From assembly GCF_000237925.1 (NCBI RefSeq), contig NC_031497.1, positions 16,728,770 through 16,792,769 of the forward strand: a stretch of DNA of 64,000 bases. The letters run 5' to 3'. Both the position numbers and the translations under genes were made by a program. The notes under the pieces were generated by a model. The model saw only the letters and a program-made list of their open reading frames with translations, did not search any database and was not told the DNA's origin. Below, one piece after another: positions 11,753 to 26,700 of this stretch (its first letter is position 1; each line of letters starts with the position of its first letter). Source of the stretch: Schistosoma mansoni (lineage: Eukaryota; Platyhelminthes; Trematoda; Strigeidida; Schistosomatidae).

Positions 11753-14700
11753 CTCTTTTATGAACTTTCATTTATGAACGTAATTAACGTTAAACTAAAC
11801 TTTCTTTATTATGAACCAGAACTCTAACGAACTTTATTTGACTGTATCAAATTCAGAAAACATTTCTACATAACCCATAATTCGATATACACAAAAAGAA
11901 GAAAAGAAAATTTACCCAGATAAAATTTCATCCAAATAATTTTCATGTACATTGAATAATACGTTTAAATTGTTAATTTGTTCACTTTTAGTAAATTCTT
12001 CATTATTTATCACATTTTCTATAACATGCTTATGCATTTTAAATGAATTACTTTCAGACATAAAATTATAAAATGTATTAGATAATCCTAAATATTTTAT
12101 AAATTTACTCCAACATACATTAATATGATTTGATAAATGCATATTTAAAGCATGAATAACTTGATGTAATTCATATAACCATAAATGTATACAATGAAAT
12201 GTATTTGATAATTGATCAGATAAAGCAATGAATGATGATGGTGATGGTGACGATGATGATGTTGAAATGGAAGATGAAGAAGTATTTCTTAAATTTAATA
12301 AATGATTTAAACAATAATTACGATCATTTCTTAATTGTATAACACATGAATTTAATGCCCATAAAGCAAATTGACATTCAATTAAACGTTGAAATATACA
12401 ATTGTATTTTTCTATTATATTAACATTAAAACAAAGATTTATTGGCCATGGAGCATTATACATTAAATATAAATTTTTAAAAGATATATATTCATATTGA
12501 TCAATAATAGATGAACTATTATCAGTTATAGAATGATTTGATTTTATATTGAAATCATTATTTAAAGAATCAACAGTTGATAATAGTTTTGTTTTTGATA
12601 TTGACGATAATGAGATTAAATCTAAGTAATTTTTAATTAAATTTGTAGTGTTTAACAGTGGAGAATTGATAGTAATATTGTCATGATTATCATAATTATT
12701 AAGATCATAATTAAAATTTGATAATAATTGTTGATTTGACATTTCTGAACTGACTGATTTTAAAAGCTGTTGAAGATAATACGTATCAAATATGTTGGCA
12801 CGATCATAAACTGTCCCAGAAGCCTAGAAGAAAGAAGAGAAATCTATATTTGCATTTTATATAAGTAATAAATTGTAGAAAATATGTTTTCACCTGCTTT
12901 GGAATTCATCACTTGAATATAACCTACATACAACCTAAGTAACGTATATAATTCCACTTTAACCTGATAAGAGAGTATTTGTCGTTTTAAACACTAAAAC
13001 GTTTTCTTGCATTACGATTTCAATCGAAAGTCCTATTGATTGCCTTTACATGACCAGTTAATTTCTATCTAAATCGAAATGTTAAATATTAAAAATCATT
13101 TGATGTATACGAAATATCAAACTAAGAGAAGTGGGAAAATTCTTATTCCAAATCCAATAGTTAACAATGGCTCGTGAATTCCAACCCGACGTAACCTACT
13201 ATTTCACAAATATTGTACAAAGTCATGTTATCGATAACTATTGTAAACATATCAGTATGAAAAATCTTGATTTTAAATTATAAATACGCTCTACATTCGT
13301 TTCTAAGAGATCATCATCTAGATGTGCTAGTGCTCAACCAAGCACCAAAATCAGAGATACATTAATGAACAAATGGAATTACTCCCGATTTTCCCGAATA
13401 TGATCCTCGTAAATACTAACATTATCTGAGTTTTTTACAACTCGTCTTATACCTTTCCATTAATTTTAAGGATAGCAAGAACAACAGTATTTTCAGTTGT
13501 CATACTTGGAAACAAGTGACCAAAATAGAAATACAAGATGAAGAGCTTAAAAATAAGAAAACAGATATAGCTCAATGACTCTGTAAAAATATATCCAAAG
13601 GGCTGTGAACGAAACATTTTGCACAGCAGCCAGCGATTTTATCCAGCTTTTCAGACGGAACTTAATGAAGTATGTATGAATAATAAAACAATACATGCTT
13701 GATGAATAAATCATATATAAGCCCATTTTGTTTAGATGAAGTATATACTTTTTAAATTGAAGATATTTTATTAAACGGGTAGTTCCTCTTAAAAGTCTGA
13801 TTGATATGGATATGTAATCACTGTATACTAAAGAAACTACTTGAAGACGCATTGGAGAATAATTCATAGATCAATAGAATTTATGGACAATTTTTATTCT
13901 AAAAAACACCAGGAAATTCAACAATAAAGAGTATTACAAAATGTAAATAGGGTATATCCCTCATCAAACCAATAAGCTGGTATGTTCAGAACGAAGGTAC
14001 TCTGTACATACCGACTGGCTTCTTTTCGAACTGAATATTTTTAGGATACCCAAAAGTTTCTCATGTAACTTATTACATAAACGATTGAGTTTCTTACTTC
14101 TGTACAGTGGTTCCAGAATTTACCTTCAGAATATAATTTATGCCTAGATTATTCTATTCTGTCTAGAACTGATCAAATTACGCTGAAATGTACTACCAGT
14201 CAAAGACACTTGAGGTCGAGAAGAATATAATACTTAAGGAATTCAATTAAAACCTAAGAATGGGGACAACAACAATTTGGTTAATTTTTTCTAAATATTG
14301 CATAAATATACATAATGAGATAATACCAACTATTTTAAAAAATTCGTTTTTAATAGTATACTGGGTTTAACATTCAATGAAACAAACAATTACTGCTAAC
14401 CTTATGAAATAAAGCATTCAATAGTGGTCGAGCAAAACTTCCATTATTTAGAAAATAAGTTTCATACAAACAATAAAAGTGATCACATAGACGAAGATCA
14501 AATATGAAGTAATTGCAAAGTGTGCTATTAACATGTTTCATGCTGTAAAATATGTAGAAAAATACAGAAATGAAAATTTATTCAAAGAAAGTGATAATTA
14601 TCAGTATAAGTTTGTGAAGAATGTTAAGTTACAAATAAAGTCAGGAACCGGTCAATGTTGGGTTCGAGCCCTGCGTGCGAGATCGTGGATGTGCACTGCT

Positions 14701-17700
14701 GAGTCCCATACTAGGATGAAACGGCCGTCTAGTGCTTCCAGCTTTTTAATGGTGGTCTAACATTGATCGGTTCATGATCTCAATTGAAAGTGATAATTAG
14801 TTGAAAAACATCAAATTTTATGTTGTACCTGTTATCTTATCATCTGAGTATTGCCTAACAAACACATCAAATCCACAGAATAATTAACTCAAACTTTCGA
14901 AATAGCTTATGAACCAATTTCTGTATCGCTAGCTTTACGAAAATAGATACTTCAATCATCTTAAGCGAAGATGTTAATTTATAGTTTACGACTAGACAAT
15001 AGAGAGAGATACATTCTGTTCAGAAAGGTAGAAAATGGTCAGTGAGATCACATTTAAGGTACTGATGATTTGTTTGGTTTATAAAAATTTCTCTCAATGT
15101 TACTCAGTTTCATTATCTGAGGTTTAAGTTAACTCCATATCAAAACGTTGAGCTGCAAAAACCAACTACAACTCGTCTAAAAGATGGCAAATTTGAAGAA
15201 GGTATAGATAAAAGTAGATCACCAATATCTTCAGGACAACTAAGCGTAAACTTCTAACGGCATAAGATGAATATATATATATATGTTAAGGACTGATAAT
15301 TCCAGGTTACTCACAACAGGAATGCACATAAAAGTGAATTATTATTGACAATGTTATTGACGTAGAAGTAAGACTGCACAGTCCAATAGAAAATTCTCGG
15401 GAACCGGTAATTTGTGACTTCATTGGAATTGGTTGCTTTTGTTACATTATCTCTGGACTTTTAACGTCTTAGCACATCCACTGGTAATTTTATATACTAT
15501 CTTAAAAATGAAAAAGTGCCGAAATTTTCAAAACAAAGTAACACATTTGAAAGTAAAAGAAACGGATCAAATAAAACCTACTGAATACTGAGAGGCCAAA
15601 TTAAGGAACGGTTGATTAGTACGCTTAGGGGCATTGACAATGAACCAATTGAATTTTCAAACAATTTCTCAAGTTCATTTGAAGACTGTATAGACGAATC
15701 ATGGTTTTTGAATATTGACGACATAGGAAGACAACAATTTCGATCTATGGTAATGACAAAAAAATTAGCCAAAAGAAACTATTTTTTAACTAGCAGAATA
15801 GGTAATTGGTTGAAAATATCGAAACTAAAATTGTTGGCATATATCATCAATTCAATAATTAAGACTAGTATCCTAGATGCCCTGACGTTATGGTGACTTC
15901 CGAGTTGTCAGATGTATCAAGGCCGATGGGATATTACATGACGATATTATTGCGGACTAGGTTTAGTGCAAGCTCCATCCCATGAATGTGCGGTCTGCTT
16001 ATTTCTAAAGTAGAGCAGTGGCTCAAAGGTTGAAGCAATTGTCAGTTGGACCTACTGATTCATAGGAGAACAGTCACAATCAAACACGGTTTAAATAAGG
16101 CTGAAACACTAAGTGCACTGATAAATCACATGAAAAAATACACTATATTCTAGAACACATATTATGAAAATAAACATACCGAGTGATGGGAATTCTTTGG
16201 TAAACGGTTTTACTGATGACGTATTCTCAGAAAATTCTAAAACTTCTTTATAAAATGTAACTGCGTCCAATTCAGGCAGTTCCGTAGCTAAGCGAACTGC
16301 ATCCTCTTTCTCACGTTCTGCTTCCCAAACTTTATGCATACAATAATGGAAATGACAGGAAAGAATAACAAGCAATTAATAGATCATATACATAAACTTT
16401 ATAAAGAAGTTGATTATTTACTAAACAGTGACACCAATTTATATTCGTTTAAGAACTGAATTTAGTTTTATGCTCAAAACTATGAGTATTATATTTGCGT
16501 ATAACCTACAGCTGAAGAAAAAATTGCAAACATAATGATCATAGGGAATTTACAATAGTAATAAAAGTATTCAATGTAACCTATTTTTACATGACATTAA
16601 CAAACTGTCATTAGAAAGAATATGTAAAACGACATTGGATCAATCTAAATAAAAAAAATTTTTTAAATGCGTAATAAAAATAAAATAGTTAATTGATAAC
16701 GATACTAACTAGTTAAAAATGAAGTCTGATATAATCAAGAGGATAATCGAAATAAATTGATTAAGTTACTTTCATTTAGAGCCTCAAAAAAGTTTTAAAC
16801 AAACCACATGTTGTTTACATTCTGTTAGTTAATAATTTTCCCATCAAAGTTATGTCGCTACATACGAAGGATTCATTGGTCTGAAGTGCAGGAAAACACT
16901 TACCTTTATCGACGATAAATTCCAGAGAAAACTATTCATATACAGAAATGTAAAATCTTCATCACAATGAATAATATATGCATAAATAAACCTGGAAATA
17001 CTTTTTGAATATATGCTCGTGCAAAACTATTTAAACAATGTAAGTAAACTAACCTGATGGCCTAGATGATGGACCAAAACCTTTACCATAGAGTATATGC
17101 TGAATAGTTGAATCAGAAGAATGACCAAAAGTATTACGTTCCCGAAAGGATTCTATAGATGTTACAGTATTCAAATTATTTGTCTCAACAGATTTGGTAA
17201 ATTTGGGCTCATTCGATTTCTAACAAGATGGGATGGCAGAAAAAAATAGGTAGTAGGTGTACAAGAATAAAGGAATAAAGTATTGAAGAAAAGGACAAGA
17301 AAACAGAGATGAGTTTAATAATTCTTCAATCTATTTACAAATAATGAAAACACAAATAGATAGATAAATGCATAAAAATACAAGCGAAAAACTGAAACAA
17401 AAACTTTATTTTACTATTTATTGTATTGTTGGACAAATCAGCATAAATTACCCACTCAATTCTCCATTACAATTTAAGATCGTTTTATAATGTATATAAC
17501 GACTGATATTTTTTCATATATTAATCCTTCGTAGATGCAATGTAATTGTTTGATACTCGACAACTCACTTAAATATAGGGCTCTGCGAGTACTAATCATA
17601 TTGCCGTCAACTTGGATATTATCAACGCAAATCTGTTCTCAGTATCCCATAAATTTCCTCCGTTATATCATATGACGGCCAAGTGACAACTGATTCTACC

Positions 17701-20700
17701 TTTCATCTGATTAGGTCAATATATACAGACTTTGGTTTGAAACTATTTGTTTATTTATTAATTCATTTGAACAAATAAATATTGGTACAAGAGGGAACCA
17801 GATATCTATGCAACACAGAAAAAATTGTCATTTAATTTAATTGTGTGAGGTCTATGATACTGAACGGGTGCCCAGACCGAAACAGGTGATTTTCTTAAGG
17901 GGCCACACTCGGAGCCTTCTACCTAAAGGTGTGATCCACAAGGTAGTGGAGCATCGTGAGGAGATGCAGTCCCATGGTAGCCGGTGACCGACGATTGATT
18001 TATACGCCATTTGTTCCCTCAGGACCCCGGAGTCCATGTGCACCGTTGGTTTGGAATCAGGGTTTTCCAACTCCCCTAGGTGGACCCTCCGTGTCCACCA
18101 ACCCGGTTAAAGCGCCGTACATTCCCTTTTCGTCCTCTCAATTTCGTAAACAACAGTAATGCCACGAGAAGGCAGTGAGTAGGACTTCCCTGGCTGAGGC
18201 TGTGAGAGCATTACGAAAGGGAGGGCGGGCCCTCCCCACTCTCGGCTGTACCAGAGCATTTAGAGGCAACAAAATAATATTACTGTAACTAAGACATTGT
18301 ACCAAAGTTCTAAAAATCTAACTTGTCAACCAGTGGAGGACCCAATGAACACGATTAGAAGTAACCTTGTTACGTCCTTGTGCTGTCTGTCAACAATAAA
18401 CAGCAGAGAACTTATTCCGAACTAGGTTAAGGCCGTGACACGATAGACTAACTGGTTCAACCTTGAGGCTAAAAATGTGTGAGTCCGAATCAAGAGTAGT
18501 GACATTGGGCAGAGAGACGAAAATTATCCTGTCACCCGATTGGTTAGCAGGTGAGAGAGAGAGAGAGAAGACGAACCAACTGGAACACTACTCAACTTAT
18601 TTGTGATTAAACTCATTGTAGAAAAGATGCGTGAATAAATAGATAACTAACAACAACAACGCACAAACAATTAAAAATATACAATTATGTCCAAACTAGG
18701 CATTAGAGTAGAAAAAAATGAAGTACAAAAGGTTACGTTTCAATAGCAATAGCTTTGGAATAGAAAAGGATATGGTAGTGAATCATGCATCAAACGACAG
18801 CTAATGATTTATAGAATAACCTAAGGATAAAAACTAAATGTTAGTATTTTACAAACTTTAAATTAAGTGAAATAATTTCTACAAAAATAGCTTCATGGCT
18901 TCTTCATTTCTCTATTCACATCAAACCTAATGAATGAACTAACAATAAACGAAACATCCGTAACCCATTAAAACATCAGATAACGTTGGCGCATGCCATA
19001 GTATGATCACTATTCAGATAGGTACTCCAAAAGGAGAGGCAATTTTGTACATGTTCACCCCAGAGATAGAGGATTGTAATGTGAGAAATCTAAGTTCAGG
19101 CTCAAGTTGTAGGAGAAGAATACCAGGTAGCGGATTGAAGATTATCGCGTCGGAAACTAGTGCTGGACAGAAGCTCGAAGATACAGAAAGAAGTCATCGT
19201 AATACGACCTTCAGCCACCGAGACCACATTGAGCACTGAAGCGACTCTCTTCCGCCCTTCGATACTAACCAAAACCAGAATAACTATCGAATGAACCTTA
19301 ATGAAGAGATTATTTAACTAATAGTAGAACTAATGTTTGGTTGCTTTCGAGCTGCAATCTGTTGGCGAGTACGGGGAGATTACAAAATGATATCATTTCC
19401 TACACAGGTTTCTTCAAACATAATAATGGAAAAAATGTCCGTTAATGAGGATCCAGTAGATTATTGCTGCCTCTACTGTGGCATATAGTGTGATAATAAA
19501 GCCAAAGGGGGTAAGTTTAAATGTCACTCATAAAACCGACTATGCAAAAAATTAGGAGAGTCTAGATGGGATAGAACTTTCGATAAGAAACGAGCTGTTA
19601 AACAAGAATAAAAGTATGTCTGGAATGAGAATGAAGCGAAACAGAAAGCTGAAGCGACGTAGAATAGTTTTAATTGTAGTGAAGTGATTCCCAACATCAT
19701 TTGCAAGGATAACGAGGCGGAGGAAACAGAACATTTTCTTCACAATTGTTTATTATCATATTTGTGAGAAAGTGAAATCGTTAATAGTCAAAGGAATACT
19801 GAAACAACCACCGAATGAATTCCAGGTGAAATAAAACATACGTCATAGAATTTACTGTTAACTATAATACTAAAAAATTATAATCATAATAATAAAAAAA
19901 ACTATAACATGGCAGCAGAATACATTTTTCGTGGGTAATCGGTAAAACATAAAAGTGATTTAATATAAACACATAACAACAAAATGCAACAAAAAGTGAA
20001 GTAGGAAGTATCACAATCAATATTGGATAATAAAAACATAAAAAAGTCTTACTGTATCTGAACATTTTTCATGAACTCCATAAATTATCTCTGATATTTG
20101 ATCTTGGAATATACATCCATCTTTATTACGCTGTCGAAACTTAATACGTAGAATTGTTAAAGGGTCATCACTCAATAAATTATCGGGTTTAACTAAGTTT
20201 TTATCTCTTTCATTTTGTACAGTATGACACTGTAATTCTGGTTGATGGTCAGTATTTTCTTGTTGAATCATTTCAGATGAAACGATACACATTTTAGAGG
20301 ACTGATTAGATATATTTGGAGTAATTTTAACTGGAGATTTTTCATTATTTGAATTTTCATCCCCCTTATCCTTACCCATGGGAGCAAAACGATTTGTTTT
20401 AAATTCTAATGCTTTAATAGCATTTGGCTCTAATGCCTCAATAAGAGTCTGATCATTTTTAATATGCTTTTCAAGACTCAATCTGCGTTCATCAGCTTGT
20501 TGCATTAAATTCGTGTAAAATGCTTCTAATTCGGCTCTGCGAGAGAAATCAGTAAGTAAGAACGATATATATCACAGTATATTTAAAAAAACTTTGTAAC
20601 AGTTTAATTGTTTAAACATCATTGTGATAAATATTATCTAAAATTTCAATATGTTAAACTGTTAGTTATAATACCGCCTATCTATTTTAAACTAGACATG

Positions 20701-23700
20701 ATAAACTTATTTAAATTACCAAATGTATGAATAAAACAAAATTAACAAGACTGCGTACCTAGGATTTACCTATCTATTAAAGGAATTACTAAGTAGCTGG
20801 GAAATTTATAAAGTATATAAATGTTAATTAACTTTATAATGAATACAAAAATTAATTTGTACGGTTACATCTTGATACGACGGATAATTTAAGATATTTT
20901 TTCTCTCTGCAGTATAGTACCATAACACAATAAATAATATAACCATGAGACTGGTCTGATTGACTGAGTTTGCAATACCTCTAGATTGGATACTCGAGCA
21001 GTGCATAATTGAGACTGGATCATGTTATATCAGATATACGATTCATAATTAAGAATAGAGAATCAGATTAACGCTAGGCAACACTTTATTCCACACCATC
21101 ACAAGCAGTCGCTTACGGTGGTTCCAGAGTAGAAACCAATAAGAGCAAAGGAAATCGTATATTTAAGTCAGTAAGCAGAATGCCTATGTTTTTTACACTC
21201 AGTGACCAATCACATTTACTTACACCAGCACACACATCTAAACAAGAAGCTACGTTATAGTGCATTTATAAGAGCCTACATACCAGGATTTGTAGAAATC
21301 TTAGGATTGAGCAGATACCTATAGAGCTTTAACCTTCTCCTAGAAAACTGAATGAATGTATTTTACACATTTAGATAAATGATGTTCATCACCTAGTAAA
21401 TTCATTTCAAACACAAGATAAATAAAATATTTTCGCATTTCAGATACGGATAGTGTTTAAGAATACCATAACCAACACATGGATTAGTTTAAGCATAGAC
21501 TTTGTTCACCGAATTATGTACAAGGCTCTAGATAGAAATAAGTTTGTGAAACGAACTGCACAATTAAACGATGATAAGTGTTTTTCTTTCGCGTACACAC
21601 AAAATCTATACATCACCATTATTTTACTATACTTGCGATCTAATTTCGATGTTAACCAGAATCATTTCTAACAAACTGTTCAATTTCTAAGAATTCAGAT
21701 ACCAAATACAGCATTAATGTAATCAAATACCAATTAACTTAATTGTAATTTTGGGATCTAGACAGTGTTAAATATTCTCAATAAGTATAGTGTAGAAGTT
21801 AAGAAAACGAGCATCTTTTGAGTTATTTAAGGGTATTCAAATTTTCCCAGAATTTTAAAATGCTTAAAATTCTGAGTACTTTTGATTGACATTATAATTT
21901 GAGTTACATCTCCTCAGAAACTGTCTAAAAGTTTCGCGGTACTAAAGAACCATTAACAAATATTGGCATGAAATTTTTCGAACCGTAAAAGTGATAGAAC
22001 TAAAAATTATAAATTGATATGGACAAGATGGAATGGGGCTAGCAGTGGGATCTAAGACGTGCGCTTCACCCCGTATAAGACGCTTCAGCTGGTCGCACCT
22101 GCATCCAAGAGTTGATGTTCACTCGGGGACTTAAACCAAGTATCGTTTGCTCCAAGAGCCATAGCATTATCTACTTAGCTAATGAGTCCAGATGTCTACT
22201 TACTTGTGCAATGGGTATGAGATTTAATCTGATCTGAAGTGGTTTGTATTATCCCGAAACGTGTGTCCTGGATTCCACTGCTATCCACGTCCAGTCTAGT
22301 CTATATCAACGTGTGTCATGATGACTATACTGAAGCAATTCGCACAGGATGCCCATATCCCAACCAAGACTGATCAAATTTCGATCAAAAATATTAACAA
22401 CGGGTCAATCCAAATCATTTCAAATTGAATTAAGAATCACAAAGATATTGAATTTCTGATTACTACATTTACATATATTTTTTTATTTCTGTTTATTTAT
22501 CATGTACATTTTTACAATTTGGCTTTAAGACATACTGTTTTTATAAAAGGCTAGTGATACTACTCGCTTGGCAGAATCAATAAAGATGGAATGATATTTA
22601 AACCTGCAACCTAGCAGTTGAAAGTTGAGTACTGCAACGATCAAGGCATCACTACTCTTAACACATATTTCACATAATTCCATTCAACTATAAATAAATC
22701 AATATGAAGTAAACGTACTTGGCTTCAGCTATCACTTCATCTCGATACTTATCAGACATAGAAACTGATTCCAACAGCATTTGGTCAGCTTTCTTTTCAG
22801 CTTCTATTGCTTCTTGACGTTGTTTAGCTGCATTTTCAGCCGCTAACTTCAAATCAGCAAATTCAGTTTGCTGTTTAGTTAAGTATGCCTCCAATCGTTC
22901 ACGTCGTTTAGCTACATATATTTTGAAATGAGTAGAAGGAGAGCAATGAACTAAACCGTAAACGACTAGATAAGAATCTTACATAAAAGTTCGTAGTAAT
23001 AATAATGCCGTATTCAATAATTCAATGCGGTACTTAATACAATAGAGACATGTTAATATTCCGATGCATACTTTTTTCAAACGTTACTGATAATGTCATA
23101 AAATCGATGGTCAGAATGATAAAGGAAGATTATTTCTGTAATAAACCAAGGACGATATTTGCAGAATAATAGAATAAATTGATTATATTTCGTTGCTTTT
23201 TCTTCAGCTACATACATTTTACAAGTATTTTCGTTCTTGCTTTATTAAAATTTATGAAGGCAAACATTTGCATGAAGATTATTGTAACTATCATTTATCA
23301 AATAAATACGGAAAATAGAAGACCATTTATTGTAAGACAACTGCTACTACTAATCTATAGTTTACGAGCTTCATAGCTAATTTTACTGTGAACAATTTAA
23401 ACCCCTTCAAACGATCTTGAGTTTGAATTTAGCCCAACGACTTATATTATTCGCTTTCCGGAAGAAGAAGAAGAAGAAGAATGCATATAAGAACTGAAAT
23501 GATCTATTCATCGGTGCATTTTAACTGTTCATAGTACAATGGCAACATCGTGTAAATGATCTTGAAGTGTAAAGGTATATTTTTGGCACAGTAAATCAAT
23601 CATTTCATATCGTAATTAGTGCTTCCTTTTATAAGACTTTATTAAACAAAACTGTTACTTACATAAAGATTAATGAAATTACAACGTTATTAAAACTAAT

Positions 23701-26700
23701 GTACTTTTAGCCACAGAAAGGTACGTCGTGTGTAGTGTATATTAACATGGTTAACTCATTTGATTTAAAAGAATAGGCTGTTATAAATAATAAGTAATTT
23801 CAGTGTAGTGTTACAATACAATAAACAAGAATGGTCTGGAATCCCCTTTCATTTCTGTATCACCAATTCATTTACTTAATCCATGACTAGCGTACTCAAA
23901 AGAAACCATATGACTTACCACTACAAAAAAGGACTCTGATTCTAACAAACAGGCCGCAAATTCAAGCCACACAACAGATTCGATTCACAGCCTAGTCACC
24001 CTGCAAACACCTTAGTACATAAGCGTAAAGGTAATTTCTTAGCTGTATCTAGTTTTCAATGAGGATAAACACTGACACAAAAGTCAGATTTCTCAGCAGT
24101 TATGAACAAAGTCATATATATATCCAGCTTACCTTCAATGGCTGAGACCCTTGATGATTGAACTTGACTAACGTATTTCAAGAAATTTTGTCGTTCAATA
24201 ATCATTTGGGAAATCTTTTGTTTTCTTAAAGAAGATGAAAATTAGACGACAAGCAGCAATAAGTATATTACTACGAAAATAATAAAAACGAACATATCTG
24301 TTCAGGCATGCTAACGTGAAAATAAATCAATTTACAGATATATTAGCCTGATATAAAATCACTTATTGAAAAGCTGACTATTCAAAGCTAAGAAATTATA
24401 GCTTGAGAAATCAAATATTCCAATTTTGAATCAATAAATCAGGCTCACGAGAGGCAAAATCGTACAAATCACAGACAATAGAATTTTTCAAAAGAAATAG
24501 TTTCTACAACCGTTAAATATTGCATTAAATCAAATAACTAATGTTCAAATGAGAATATTTTTGATAAGTATTAAACATGGATAGCTCAATACTTACTAAC
24601 CAGAATCGAGTAATGAAGTTAGTGAAAGCATTCCAGGAAAATTAGAATATACACAGTCTATAGTTAAAATAACTTATAAATGAAGGAAAATTAAACATGC
24701 TTCAACTAATAATTAAGCTTCAATACAGTTAAACTGTCTTGATAAACATGGGAAACAGCATGGGAGGTTGCAATATTTTTCACTGCTACTGTTACTAACC
24801 TTGTAGCTGTATGTTCATAGGCTGTATTTTGTAATAATTTTTGGTATTTCTTGAATGCATCATTATAATCGGACATCTCTTCAATAGTCTCCAGAAAACA
24901 GAGTGTTGGGAATTTTGAGCGAGTTTGAAATAGAAAATGCTAAAATTATAGATTTTCAAGAAATATACAAAGAAAAATGAACTCATTGCTTTTGCAAATA
25001 TTTCAAATGATGAAAATTCATGGAAAAATCCCTGACCATCAAAACAAAACTATCTAACCTTTGGACAGATTGACCTCAATAACAGCACAGACTTAGCACA
25101 ACACAAGATCTCCTCTTTAAACCCGGATGGTAAAAGCTGACTCAATGAAGCTCGTATCAGCTTCTCCGTCCCAATGTCAATGTTCAGTATTTGATCGTAG
25201 GTTGAAAAATGAAAGCTTTCAGTCCAAAATGAACCATCTAAATGTTGCCATTTAAGAAAAAATCAAGGAAAAAAGCAAATAAAATGCTTACATCAAATTT
25301 AACAGAATCGATTCAATTAAGTAACAAAGAAAATGGTTGTGTGATATATAAATACGTAGGATTAATGGCACACATTAGTTTGTACCTATATAGTTATTAA
25401 GAATTGTAATTTGGTGAACTATGCACGATTCAAAAACTACTAACATAAATGAATAGATTACAGATAGACAAATGAACACAATGAAATGACGTGGTCAAGT
25501 GGTGGCTGTTCACGAAGTCAGATTAGTAACGTAAACCACTAGCCAGAACGATACATTTTCTTTTCAGTACAATAACACGTTAATAAATAAAATGTTGAAT
25601 ACAAGAATACACATGGTTAACAGTTAATCAAAATATAAATAACTGGAAGAAATGGGTTTCGTAGATCACTCAAGTCTTAATGAAATGAAGACCTAAACAG
25701 CAGGCTTAATACCTGCCCGACATTAGGAAATGGTCTAACATGAAAATAATCTAACTAACAGTGTTTAGTTCTACTACATAGCTCGGAAATCCAGCCAATG
25801 TATTAGTATTTGTTTATCAATTCGTGTGTATTGCAAACGTCAAGTGAACAATGGAGAAGTTAGCTACAGAGTTATAATCAAGGGACAGAAGTCAGTAGAC
25901 GGCTCTTTAAATATGTTTCTGTTGAGATAGCTGAGTTAAAAGTTACTTTAAGTAGAGTGGAGAGGTTTCAGAATAATAAGACTAGAGTCCAAAACAAACT
26001 AAAAAGAACTGAGTGAAGATCTTAGCTTTTTATTTATATACAAGCTTCCTGACTAAGTAGCATATAACAATAAAAATCTACAGCTGAATACTGTAATTAA
26101 TATCAACCATATTCGACAGCATGCGTATGTACTCTTGGACCTGCTTAAGACATTGAACAGTTGATTATCCTACAATGGTGTCTCTTTTCAGAACTTCTTT
26201 TTGTTCATTTTAATACGTGTAGCGAGTTGAACAAATACATATTTTATAAGCAAAGATGGATAGTGGCTAGCTGTGGAATCCAGGACGCGCGTTGACGTTC
26301 ACTCCACTACTCGAACCCAGTGTGAACATCAACTCTGAGATGCAGATACATTCAGCTGACGGGTCCCGAATAGGACGAAACGCGCGCCCTGGGTTCCACA
26401 GCTAGCCACTACTCATCTTTGCTTATAAAGCTTGTGAATTAAGGCAATATAGAGGCNNNNNNNNNNNNNNNNNNNNNNNNNNNNNNNNNNNNNNNNNNNN
26501 NNNNNNNNNNNNNNNNNNNNNNNNNNNNNNNNNNNNNNNNNNNNNNNNNNNNNNNNNNNNNNNNNNNNNNNNNNNNNNNNNNNNNNNNNNNNNNNNNNNN
26601 NNNNNNNNNNNNNNNNNNNNNNNNNNNNNNNNNNNNNNNNNNNNNNNNNNNNNNNNCTTGAGACATGGTGGACGGTTGCTCAATTTCGTGGATTTTTTGG

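Noticed and set aside
15612-15896. 94-codon plus-strand frame
   Set aside because: It is the antisense shadow of the TUBGCP6 exon 15582-15744, whose reading is supported by splice sites and homology.
17852-18159. Opposed open frames taken as host genes
   Set aside because: The same frames recur in four dispersed copies; they belong to repeat R.
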